Below are positions 16,506-23,854 of a stretch of 34,203 nt of DNA, in pieces. The stretch comes from JACDAN01 sp036554945 (lineage in GTDB: Bacteria; Actinomycetota; Thermoleophilia; Gaiellales; Gaiellaceae). The translations under genes were made by a program, and so were the position numbers. Each line of letters opens with the position of its first letter. Position 1 is the first letter of the stretch. The stretch covers positions 1 through 34,203 of the forward strand of contig DATBMH010000043.1 of assembly GCA_036554945.1 (NCBI GenBank), read 5' to 3'. The notes below the pieces were generated by a model. The model did not search any database. It was not told the DNA's origin and saw only the letters and a program-made list of their open reading frames with translations.

Positions 16506-17617
16506 CCCGGCGGGACCCTAGCTAGCAGCGCGGCGTACAGCTGCTCGTGCGCCTCCGCGATCGCGTCCCAGGAGAGGGCTCTGCGAGCGGCCTCCGTGGC
16601 GCGAAAGGCCTGCTCGAGCGCGGCCGGGTCGTCGAGGAGGCCGCGGATCGCGTCGGCCAGTGCGGCCGGGTCCTCCCGCGGGACGACGGCGCCCACGTCG
16701 TGCTCGGTGACCAGCTCGCCGAGGACGTCGCTGACGACGGCGGGACGCCCGTGGCCGATCGCGGTCGCGAGCGCGCCGGACGCCGACTCGCCGCTCCGGT
16801 AGGGAAAGACGGCCAGCGTGGCGTCGCGCATCAGCCGCTCGACCTCGGCGGCGTCGAGGTAGCCGAGCCGCCAGTCGATCCGGTCGGCGACGCCCACCTC
16901 GCTCGCGAGCGCCTGCACGGGCTCGACCGGGTCGAGCGGATCCCCCGCGACGACGAGCCGCGCGTCGGGCACCTCGGCCAGCGCCCGTACGAGCACGTCC
17001 AGCCCCTTGTAGCCGCGGATCAACCCGAAGAAGAGCAGGTTGCGCCCGCGTGGCAGCTCGATCGCGGCTGCCGGCGGCGCGTCGAAGGTCCCGTGAGGGA
17101 TCCGCACAGCTCGCTCCGGCGGCACGCCGAACCGCTCGAGCTCCTCGAGGCCGCGCTGCGTGTGGACGACGACGCGGTCGAAGGCGCCGTACAGCGCGCG
17201 GCGGCTCTCGATGTCCACCTCCCCCGAGTGCGGCAGCACGTTGTGCGCGGTGAGGACACGCGGCCGCGGCAGGCGGCGGGCCCAGACGAGGTCCCGGCGG
17301 CCGAGCGGCAGCCACTGGACGTGGACGACGTCGGGGTTCGAGCGGCGGGCGCGCGCCAGGAGCCGGAGGACGCTCGGGCCGTACTCGACCGCCTTCAGCG
17401 GCCGCCGGAGCGGCGACCGCGGCGACCGTCGCAGAAGGCGGCCGCTGAGCGGGAGGAAGAGCTCGCTGCGGCGGTAGCCGTCCGGCGCCGGCGGCTTCCC
17501 GAAAGCGAAGGGCGAGGTCAGCAGCTCGACCTCGTGGCTCCGCGCGGCAAGGGCCGAGGCGAGGTGATGGTCGTACGCAGGCGAGTACGAGGGCGGATCG
17601 AGCAGCGCGATTCGCAC
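16502..17617 (-). CDS. GT4-family glycosyltransferase
   Basis: A 371-residue GT-B enzyme: RIALLDPPSYSPAYDHHLASALA, PDVVHVQWLP, VLTAHNVLPH, VVVHTQRGLEEL, LLFFGLIRGYKGLDVLVRAL, then VFPYRSGESASGALATAIGHGRPAVVSD. GTG at 17617 is preferred to a farther start at 17659, because the domain begins there, TATGAT lies 9 nt upstream, and the divergent GT4 begins 16 bp away. First gene of a three-gene unit with Wzz and GT2. Donor sugar unknown. Confidence 0.87.
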   Translation of the reverse strand: MRIALLDPPSYSPAYDHHLASALAARSHEVELLTSPFAFGKPPAPDGYRRSELFLPLSGRLLRRSPRSPLRRPLKAVEYGPSVLRLLARARRSNPDVVHVQWLPLGRRDLVWARRLPRPRVLTAHNVLPHSGEVDIESRRALYGAFDRVVVHTQRGLEELERFGVPPERAVRIPHGTFDAPPAAAIELPRGRNLLFFGLIRGYKGLDVLVRALAEVPDARLVVAGDPLDPVEPVQALASEVGVADRIDWRLGYLDAAEVERLMRDATLAVFPYRSGESASGALATAIGHGRPAVVSDVLGELVTEHDVGAVVPREDPAALADAIRGLLDDPAALEQAFRATEAARRALSWDAIAEAHEQLYAALLARVPPG

Positions 17618-17626
17618 CGGGCCAGC

Positions 17627-17632
17627 ATCATA
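17627..17632 (-). promoter_or_regulatory. Putative leaderless -10 box TATGAT
   Basis: TATGAT on the minus strand, one base from the TATAAT consensus, ends 9 nt before the GTG at 17617. It occupies the 16-bp gap between divergent GT4 genes. It supports the GTG as the true start of a nearly leaderless mRNA. Confidence 0.45.
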
Positions 17633-17633
17633 G

Positions 17634-18875
17634 GTGCCGCTCCAACCGCTCTTGGACATCCTCTACTTCCACCAGTACTTCGCCACCCGGCGGCGCTCGA
17701 CGGCCACGCGCTCGTACGAGCTCGCGCGGCGGCTCGTCGACCGCGGCCACCGCGTGACGATCGTCAGCCGCGACACGCGCAAGCTCGAGTCGGGGAGAGA
17801 CGGCCGGCCGCGCGGCCGGCTCGTCGCACGGGAGCGCGTGGACGGCATCGACGTGCTGTTCCTGAACGTCCCGTACGCGAACCGCTACCCCACGCCGCTG
17901 CGCCTGGCCTCGTTCACCGCGTTCACGCTCGCCGCCGGCATCGCGGGCGCGCTCGAGCGCAAGCCGGACGTGGTGTTCGCCTCCTCGACGCCGCTGACGA
18001 TCGGCCTCGCCGGGCTCTCGACGGCGCGGCTGAAGCGCGTGCCGTTCGTCTTCGAGATCCGCGACCTGTGGCCGGCGGTGCCGATCGAGCTCGGGGCGCT
18101 CACGAGCGGGCCTGCCGTCAAGAGCGCGGAGTGGCTCGAGCAGCGGCTCTACGACGGCGCCGAGAAGATCGTCGTGCTCAGCGAGGGCGCCCAGCAGGAC
18201 CTGGTGCGGCGCGGGATCCCGCGCGAGAAGCTCGCGCTGATCCCGAACGCGGCCGACCTCGACGTGTTCCGGCCGGACGTCGTGGACGAGGCCTTCCGCG
18301 CGAAGCACGGCCTCGAGGGGAAGTTCGTGGCGCTCTACGCGGGCGCGATGGGGCGCGCGAACGGGCTCGACCAGCTCGTCGACGCGGCGGAGGCGCTGCG
18401 CAGGCGCGGCGAGGACCGGATCGCCATCGTCGCGCTCGGCGACGGCGGCGAGCGGCCGCGGCTCGAGGAACTTGCGCGGGGGCTCGAGAACCTACGCTTC
18501 CTGCCGCCCGTGCCGAAGGAGGACCTCGCCGGGATCGTCGGCGCGGCCGACGTGACGCTGACGGTCTTCGCGCCCTACCCGGTGCTGGAGACGAACTCGC
18601 CGAACAAGTTCTTCGACTCGCTCGCGGCGGGGAAGCCGGCGGTCGTGAACCTCGACGGGTGGGTCCGGCGGCTCGTGGAGGAGAACGACGCGGGCGCCTG
18701 GGTGCCGGCCGGCGACTCGGAGGCGCTCGCCTGGGCGCTGAGCGCGCTCGCCGGGGACCCGAAGCGTGTCGAGCGGATGGGGAGCAACGCGCGTGCCCTC
18801 GCCGAGCGCGAGTTCTCGCGCGACCTGATGGCCGAACGGCTCGCGCGAACCCTCGAGGAGGCCGTGGCGGGATGA
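17634..18875 (+). CDS. GT4-family glycosyltransferase, WbuB-like
   Basis: A 413-residue GT-B enzyme of the WbuB/fucosaminyltransferase-like branch. Supporting segments are LYFHQYFATRRRSTATRSYELARRL, VVFASSTPLTIGLAGL, FVFEIRDLWPAVPIELGAL (a hallmark of this branch), LIPNAADLDVFRP, ALYAGAMGRANGLDQLVDAA and ETNSPNKFFDSLAAGKPAVV. Family members often transfer N-acetylated deoxyhexosamines such as L-FucNAc. GTG at 17634 is used; a TTG at 17652 is an alternative nearer the domain start. No ribosome-binding site is clear. It is coupled to the ATP-grasp gene by an ATGA overlap. Confidence 0.88.
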   Translation: MPLQPLLDILYFHQYFATRRRSTATRSYELARRLVDRGHRVTIVSRDTRKLESGRDGRPRGRLVARERVDGIDVLFLNVPYANRYPTPLRLASFTAFTLAAGIAGALERKPDVVFASSTPLTIGLAGLSTARLKRVPFVFEIRDLWPAVPIELGALTSGPAVKSAEWLEQRLYDGAEKIVVLSEGAQQDLVRRGIPREKLALIPNAADLDVFRPDVVDEAFRAKHGLEGKFVALYAGAMGRANGLDQLVDAAEALRRRGEDRIAIVALGDGGERPRLEELARGLENLRFLPPVPKEDLAGIVGAADVTLTVFAPYPVLETNSPNKFFDSLAAGKPAVVNLDGWVRRLVEENDAGAWVPAGDSEALAWALSALAGDPKRVERMGSNARALAEREFSRDLMAERLARTLEEAVAG

Positions 18876-20008
18876 GGAAGGCGCTCGTCTTCGGGCTCCT
18901 CCACGCCGGCCTGGCGGTCACCCGGAGCCTCGGCCGCAAGGGCGTCCCGGTCGTGGGCGTCGCCTGGAACCCGCACGACTTCGGGCTCCGGTCGCGTTAC
19001 CTGGCCGCGAAGCACCTCGTCGAGGGCGACCGGGCGGCGCTCGAGGCCGTCCACGCCGAGGCGGCCGGCGGACGGCTCGTGCTCTTCCCCGAGCGGGACG
19101 AGCACGTCGAGTGGGCGCTCGACCACTGGGACGAGGTGACGGCTGTCGCGGACATGCCGCTTCCGGCCGACCCCGAGGCGGTCGTCCGGCTGCGCCGGAA
19201 GGACATCCTCCCGCGGGTCGCCGCCGAGGCCGAGGTCCCGTCGCCCGGAACGGTCCTGGCCGACGGCGACACGGCCGTCCGGGCCGCCGGGCTGCGGCCG
19301 CCGATGGTCGTCAAGGCGGTCGAGGGACAGGAGTTCGCGCTCACCTTCGGTCAGAAGGCGATGGTCGCCGAGAGCGTCGACGAGGCGATCGCGGTGGCCG
19401 AGCAGGCCCGGGAGCGCGGCTTCCAGACGATCATCCAGGAGATCGTCCCGGACTCGCACGAGCGGATCTACTCGCTGCTCGCGTACGTGGCCCGCGACGG
19501 CCGGCCGCTGGTGACGCTCGTGGGGCGAAAGGTGCGCCAGGGGCCGCTTCGCTTCGGGACGAGCGCGGTCTTCCAGGTCGAGTACGAGCCGACCGTGCTC
19601 GAGCAGGGGCTGCGACTGCTCCAGGCGGCCGGCTACACCGGGATCGCCCACGTCGAGTTCGCGCAGGACCCGCGCGACGGCGCGTTCCGGGTCCTCGAGG
19701 TGAACACTCGCCTGCCGGTCTGGGCCGCGCTGGCCGCGAACCGGCACCTCGACCTGCCTCGGATCGCCTACGACGACCTGACCGGACAGGAGGTCGCGCC
19801 CCTCCCGACCTTCAAGGACGACCTGACGTGGGTGTACCTCGCGAAGGACGTCCACGTCTCGCTCCAGATGGCGCGACGCGGCGAGCTCGGCCCGCGCCAG
19901 TTCCTCCGTGACTACCTCCGGAGGCCGAGGACGAGAGCGATCTTCGCACGGGACGATCCGTGGCCGGCGGTCGCCTCCCTCACCTATTTGCGCTCCCGAA
20001 CGCCATAG
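18872..20008 (+). CDS. ATP-grasp carboxylate-amine ligase
   Basis: A 378-residue ATP-grasp protein. The N-terminus KALVFGLLHAGLAVTRSLGRKG is a pre-ATP-grasp Rossmann fold. Then come MVVKAVEGQEFALTFGQKAM (ATP-binding Lys region), IIQEIVPDSHERIYSLLAYV, and the metal-binding GIAHVEFAQDP and VLEVNTRLPVW (Glu-x-Asn). Similar proteins occur in capsule and O-antigen loci with unknown substrates; they form amide or ester-like bonds from an acyl phosphate. It does not resemble the ATP-grasp at 2962 closely. ATGA overlap with the preceding GT4 implies coordinated expression. A 159-bp gap follows. Confidence 0.83.
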   Translation: MRKALVFGLLHAGLAVTRSLGRKGVPVVGVAWNPHDFGLRSRYLAAKHLVEGDRAALEAVHAEAAGGRLVLFPERDEHVEWALDHWDEVTAVADMPLPADPEAVVRLRRKDILPRVAAEAEVPSPGTVLADGDTAVRAAGLRPPMVVKAVEGQEFALTFGQKAMVAESVDEAIAVAEQARERGFQTIIQEIVPDSHERIYSLLAYVARDGRPLVTLVGRKVRQGPLRFGTSAVFQVEYEPTVLEQGLRLLQAAGYTGIAHVEFAQDPRDGAFRVLEVNTRLPVWAALAANRHLDLPRIAYDDLTGQEVAPLPTFKDDLTWVYLAKDVHVSLQMARRGELGPRQFLRDYLRRPRTRAIFARDDPWPAVASLTYLRSRTP

Positions 20009-20029
20009 TTCCCGGGTTGGAGCTCCGCC

Positions 20030-20170
20030 CATGCTGAACGTCATGTCGCCAGGCCGTGCTGGATGCCCCGAGCCGGTGTCCTCAGTCGCGCCCGTATCTC
20101 GTGATATGGACGCGACCTGCGTCCGTGGCTCGTGGCATCCATCCCACCCTGGCAACGGACGACCAGCATG
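20030..20170. repeat. 141-bp imperfect palindrome reaching the next start codon
   Basis: The left arm (20030-20100) and the reverse complement of the right arm (20101-20170) match at about 50 of 71 positions by hand, with one single-base gap. Exact blocks include CATGCTG, TGGATGCC, CGAGCC and GTCGCG. The centre is at 20100/20101 with a 4-nt loop. The outer right block contains the ATG (20168) of the small sugar transferase. Either a large mRNA hairpin or two inverted copies of an old element. Nothing else is seen in the 20009-20167 gap; no terminator T-run. Confidence 0.65.
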
Positions 20171-20800
20171 AGCGGAACTCCGCGTCGCCTCGTCGACCTC
20201 ACCGGAGCCGGGATCCTCTCGATCCTGCTGTCGCCGCTGCTCGCCGGGCTGGCACTCGCGATCCGGCTGAGCATGGGCCGGCCGATCTTCTTCCGGCAGC
20301 TCCGTCCGGGCTACAAGGGCGAGCCGTTCGAGGTCTACAAGTTCCGCTCGATGAAGGACGGGACGACGCCCGACGGCGGGCCGCTGCCCGACGAGGAGCG
20401 CCTCACGAAGGTCGGGGTCTTCATGCGGCAGCTGAGCCTCGACGAGCTACCGCAGCTCTGGAACATCCTCAAGGGGGACATGAGCTTCATCGGGCCGCGC
20501 CCGCTGCTGATGGAGTTCCTCAAGTGGTACTCGCCCGAGCAGATGCGGCGCCACGACGTCAAGCCGGGGGTCACGGGCTGGGCGCAGGTGCAGGGCCGGC
20601 ACGACATCCCCTTCTCGAAGCGACTCGAGCTGGACGTCTGGTACGTCGACAACAGGAGCCTGAAGCTGGATCTGAAGATCATCGGGCTGACCTTCCTGAA
20701 GGTGCTGTCCATGCGCGGCGCGCAGCCGGCGCAAACCGACGCCGAGGTGGACGACGTAGGCCTCCACGACGCGGTCCGCCGCGAGCGCGGGTTGATGTGA
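20168..20800 (+). CDS. Small polyprenyl-phosphate sugar phosphotransferase (PglC/RfbP-core type)
   Basis: A 210-residue monotopic phosphoglycosyl transferase, the catalytic core alone. A reentrant hydrophobic helix at about residues 12-33 is followed by KFRSMKDG, the Asp92-Glu93 dyad in QLSLDELPQLWNILKGDM, FIGPRPLLMEFL, PGVTGWAQVQGR and LDVWYVDNRSLKLDLKII. It transfers a sugar 1-phosphate to polyprenyl phosphate and so begins a glycan unit. The ATG at 20168 fits the family start; in-frame sequence from a GTG at 20132 lies within the palindrome and looks non-coding. No good ribosome-binding site. GTGA overlap with the next gene. It is a second initiator besides the gene at 10806. Confidence 0.92.
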   Translation: MSGTPRRLVDLTGAGILSILLSPLLAGLALAIRLSMGRPIFFRQLRPGYKGEPFEVYKFRSMKDGTTPDGGPLPDEERLTKVGVFMRQLSLDELPQLWNILKGDMSFIGPRPLLMEFLKWYSPEQMRRHDVKPGVTGWAQVQGRHDIPFSKRLELDVWYVDNRSLKLDLKIIGLTFLKVLSMRGAQPAQTDAEVDDVGLHDAVRRERGLM

Positions 20801-21852
20801 CCACCGTGACCGAGACGACGTGGGAGGTCGGCGGCGAGTTCCATTCGCCGGTCGAGACGCCTCGGCCGTTCCACCCGTGGCCGCGCCCGGCCGTCTGGTA
20901 TGCGCTCGGGCGGCACGCCGTCGAGTCGCTCGTCGGCTTCCTCGGCGTGCGCACGCTCTGGCTCCCCGATTACTTCTGCCACGAGGTCGCGGTCGGGTGG
21001 GAGGAGCTCGTCGAGGTGCGGACGTACGAGGACGACCCGCGGTGGGAGCAGCCGCGGTGGGACACGATCGGCGCGGGCCGCGGCGACGCCGTCATTGCCG
21101 TCAACTTCTTCGGCGCCGGCTCGGGTGAGGGCTGGGACGAGCAGCGGGCGGCGGCCGACTGGGTCCTCGTCGAGGACCACTCGCACGATCCGTTCTCGCC
21201 CTGGGCGGTCGGCTCGGCCGCCGACTTCGCCTTCTGCTCGCTCCGCAAGACGCTGCCGGTGCCGGACGGCGGGATCCTCTGGTCGCCGCGGGAGCTCGAT
21301 CTCCCGGCGCAGCCGCGAGGCTCGGCCGAGGGCAGCGAGCTCAAGCTCGCGGCGATGCTCCTCAAGGGCCGGTACCTGCAGGGGCTCGGTGACAGCGACC
21401 TCAAGGACCGGTTCCGCAGGCTGCAGCTCGAGGGCGAGGAGCTGCTCGCCCGGGCACCGCTCGCGGCCGCCTCGCCGGCGGCCCGCGAGGCGGTCATCGG
21501 CGGCGCGCCGCTTCCCTGGCGGGTGCGCCGCTCGGACAACGCGATCCACCTGCTCGGCCTGCTGTCCGGTCTGGACGGCGTCGAGCCGGTGTTCGACGAG
21601 TGGCCCGCGGGCGCAGCGCCGCTCGGCGTGGTGCTCTGCCTCCGGTCGGAGGCGGTGCGGGACCGGGTCCGGGAGACCCTGCGCGAGGCCGGCGTCTACT
21701 GCCCGGTGCACTGGGCGGTCGAGCGCCCGGCGTCCGAGCGCGTCCGCGATCTCTCGACCCGGGTCCTGACGATCCCGACCGACTGGCGCTACGACGACGG
21801 CGACATGGAGCAGGTCGCGTCGATCCTGCGGGAGGCGGCATCGGCGGCGTGA
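20797..21852 (+). CDS. Divergent DegT/StrS-like PLP-dependent aminotransferase
   Basis: A 351-residue protein recognisable as a fold-type I, DegT-like PLP enzyme only by key segments. WYALGRHAVESLVGFLG and TLWLPDYFCHEV resemble the early Rossmann part, DWVLVEDHSHDPFS supplies the cofactor Asp127, and FAFCSLRKTLPVPDGG places the Schiff-base Lys151 before the paired glycines. The C-terminal half is less familiar. Standard DegT signatures such as GTxAL are lacking. It may aminate a keto-sugar or have changed chemistry. GTG start overlaps the upstream stop, and its own stop overlaps the FemAB-like gene the same way. This tight pairing suggests the two act on one product (inference). Confidence 0.65.
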   Translation: MTTVTETTWEVGGEFHSPVETPRPFHPWPRPAVWYALGRHAVESLVGFLGVRTLWLPDYFCHEVAVGWEELVEVRTYEDDPRWEQPRWDTIGAGRGDAVIAVNFFGAGSGEGWDEQRAAADWVLVEDHSHDPFSPWAVGSAADFAFCSLRKTLPVPDGGILWSPRELDLPAQPRGSAEGSELKLAAMLLKGRYLQGLGDSDLKDRFRRLQLEGEELLARAPLAAASPAAREAVIGGAPLPWRVRRSDNAIHLLGLLSGLDGVEPVFDEWPAGAAPLGVVLCLRSEAVRDRVRETLREAGVYCPVHWAVERPASERVRDLSTRVLTIPTDWRYDDGDMEQVASILREAASAA

Positions 21853-22868
21853 ACACGACCGTCGAGGCGCTCGTTGCCGCGGCGGAGTGGGACGGGCTCG
21901 TCGACGCCGCCCCGGTCCAGGACGTCTACTTCCGCCCGGGGTACTGCCGGGCGTACGAGGCTGCGGGGGAGGGACGGGCGGTTGCCGTCCGGACGGAAAG
22001 CGCGCTGTTCCCCGTGCTGCTCCGCGAGCTCCCGTTCGGCGTCGACGGGCTCGACGCGGCCACGCCGTACGGCTACGGAGGCGTCCTGCCGCTCTCCGCG
22101 AGCGTGGACTTCGGCGCGGAGCTGCGCCAACTTCGCGCCTGGGGTGCGTCGAACGACGTCGTGAGCGTGCTGGTCCGGCTACACCCCCTGGTAGGGGGCT
22201 TCGCACACCTGTCCGAAACGGACGGGGCCAGAGTGTGGGAGCACGGGCCGACGGCCGCGATCGAGCTGTCGCGCGTCGAAGGCGACCGCCTGGGCGGAAT
22301 GAGCAAGGGGCGGAAGGCCGACCTGAGCGCGGCGCGGCGCGAGCTCGAGGTCTCGTGGGGCAGCGGCGAGGCGCGGCTGGAGCAGTTCCGCACCGTCTAC
22401 GACGAGACGATGACGCGGCTCGGCGCCGGCGCGTTCTACCTCTTCCCGCCCGAGTACTACCGCTCGCTCGCCGCCGGCCTCGGCGACGGGCTCGGCGTCG
22501 CGCTCGCCTGGCGCGGTGACGAGATCGTCGGCGGCGCGCTCTTCCTCGCCGACCCGAGCGGGCGCTTCGCGCACTACCACCTCAGCGGCACGACCGACGC
22601 CGGGCGCGAGCTCAAGGCGGGCACGCTCCTCGTCCACGCCGGCGCGCTGTGGGCCGCGCAGCGCGGCTGCGAGCTGCTCCACCTGGGCGGCGGGACGGAG
22701 GGCGCCGACAGCCTCTACGCGTTCAAGCGCAGCTTCGGCGGCCGCGAGCTCACGGCGTCCTTCGCGAGCCTCGTCGTCGACGAGGAGCGCTACGAGGCGC
22801 TGGTGGCGCGCCGGTCCGAGGAGCCCGAGCCGCCGCGGCCGGACTTCTTCCCCGCGTACCGCGCGTAG
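21849..22868 (+). CDS. FemAB/CelD-like GNAT acyltransferase
   Basis: A 339-residue protein of the FemAB/BcsL-like GNAT group. After an N-terminal half with VYFRPGYCRAYEA and YGYGGVLPL, the core GNAT part is SKGRKADLSAARRELEVSW, YDETMTRLGAGAFYLFPPEYYRSL, IVGGALFLADPSGRFAHYHLSG and AGTLLVHAGALWAAQRGCELLHLGGG. Such proteins transfer an amino acid (FemAB, from charged tRNA) or an acyl group to an amine. Directly after an aminotransferase, N-acylation of a new amino sugar is reasonable but inferred. The 3' end overlaps the convergent GT4 by 79 bp, which is unusually long. Confidence 0.78.
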   Translation: MNTTVEALVAAAEWDGLVDAAPVQDVYFRPGYCRAYEAAGEGRAVAVRTESALFPVLLRELPFGVDGLDAATPYGYGGVLPLSASVDFGAELRQLRAWGASNDVVSVLVRLHPLVGGFAHLSETDGARVWEHGPTAAIELSRVEGDRLGGMSKGRKADLSAARRELEVSWGSGEARLEQFRTVYDETMTRLGAGAFYLFPPEYYRSLAAGLGDGLGVALAWRGDEIVGGALFLADPSGRFAHYHLSGTTDAGRELKAGTLLVHAGALWAAQRGCELLHLGGGTEGADSLYAFKRSFGGRELTASFASLVVDEERYEALVARRSEEPEPPRPDFFPAYRA

Positions 22869-23854
22869 ACGTCGAGGGTCTTCCGGGTCACGGCGGGCCA
22901 GCCGAAGCGCTCGGCCGCCCGTGCGCGGCCCGCCTCCCCCATGCGGCGGCGGAGCTCGGGATCCTCCAGCAGCCGGTCGAGCGCCGCGCGGAGAGCCGGG
23001 ACGTTGCCCGGCTCGACGAGGATCCCGGTCTCGCCGTTGACGACCAGGTCGAGCAGTCCGCCGACCGCCCCTGCCACCACCGGCCGCCCGTGGGCCATGG
23101 CCTCCAGCGCCGCGACCCCGAACCCCTCACGGTGGGACGGGCAGGCGACGACCGCGGCGCGCGAGTAGAGCCCGTCGAGCTCCGACGGAGGGACGAACCC
23201 ACGCGCCATCGGCACCCGGTCCCGGAGCGGCCCGTCGCCGGCGACGACGAGGTTGAGGCCTTCGGCGGCCTCGACGAGCTCGAGCACGCCCTTCTCGGGC
23301 GAGAGGCGACCGGCGTAGAGCACCTCCGCCGGCTCCGCCTCCGGGCCGACCTCCGCGGGCAGGTCGACGCCGCTCGGCACCACCTCGACCTGCCGGGCGC
23401 CGAGCCTCGTCGCCTCGCCGGCGAGCGCCGACGACGGGCACACGACCGCCTCCGCCCGGCGCAGCACGCTCCGTGCCAGCCTCGGCGCCCGCCGCGCGAG
23501 CTCGACGTCGGTCCCCCAGAGCTGCACGACGAACGGCCTCCGTGTGGCCATGGCCGCGAAGCCGGACGGCAACCAGTGCGCGTGGACGAGATCGGCATCG
23601 CGAGCGGCCCGCCTCGCCGCCGCCGCGTAGGCCGTCATGAACGCCGGCACGAGCCCGGCGCGCCACGGCTGCCGCCGGAGGTTGCCGACGATGCCCGAGC
23701 CGTAGGCGAGGCCGAAGTGCGGGAAGGAGGCCGGTGAGACGACGTCGATGTCCGTCCCCGCCTCGCGAAGGTGGGCGACGGCGTCGGCGACGAACCGTCC
23801 GGCCGTGTCCGTCGGCGAGCGGGGGTACGACGTCGCGAGGACGACGACCTTCAC
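22790..23854 (-). CDS. GT4-family glycosyltransferase
   Basis: A 354-residue GT-B enzyme: VVVLATSYPRSPTDTAGRFVADAVAHL, LVHAHWLPSGFAAM, VVPSGVDLPAEV, VLYAGRLSPEKGVLELVEAA, LVVAGDGPLRDRV and the donor-site HREGFGVAALEAMAHGRPVV with E-x7-E. GTG at 23854 overlaps the ligase stop (GTGA). The last gene of the long minus-strand operon. Its final 26 codons, ending in a Gly/Ser/Arg-rich tail, overlap the convergent FemAB-like gene, so the tail may be a recent extension past a lost stop. Confidence 0.88.
   Translation of the reverse strand: MKVVVLATSYPRSPTDTAGRFVADAVAHLREAGTDIDVVSPASFPHFGLAYGSGIVGNLRRQPWRAGLVPAFMTAYAAAARRAARDADLVHAHWLPSGFAAMATRRPFVVQLWGTDVELARRAPRLARSVLRRAEAVVCPSSALAGEATRLGARQVEVVPSGVDLPAEVGPEAEPAEVLYAGRLSPEKGVLELVEAAEGLNLVVAGDGPLRDRVPMARGFVPPSELDGLYSRAAVVACPSHREGFGVAALEAMAHGRPVVAGAVGGLLDLVVNGETGILVEPGNVPALRAALDRLLEDPELRRRMGEAGRARAAERFGWPAVTRKTLDVYARYAGKKSGRGGSGSSDRRATSAS

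Noticed and set aside
16547..18871. A 775-codon plus-strand open frame running in phase into the ATP-grasp gene
   Set aside because: It is a GC-rich shadow of the minus-strand GT4 and the plus-strand WbuB-like GT4. It is Arg/Glu/Ala-rich and shows no fold, whereas the two GT4 genes have complete family motifs.
20056..20796. Upstream extension of the DegT-like gene
   Set aside because: It covers the palindrome and runs out of frame through the small sugar transferase, which has intact motifs. The GTG at 20797 fits the GTGA coupling used throughout.
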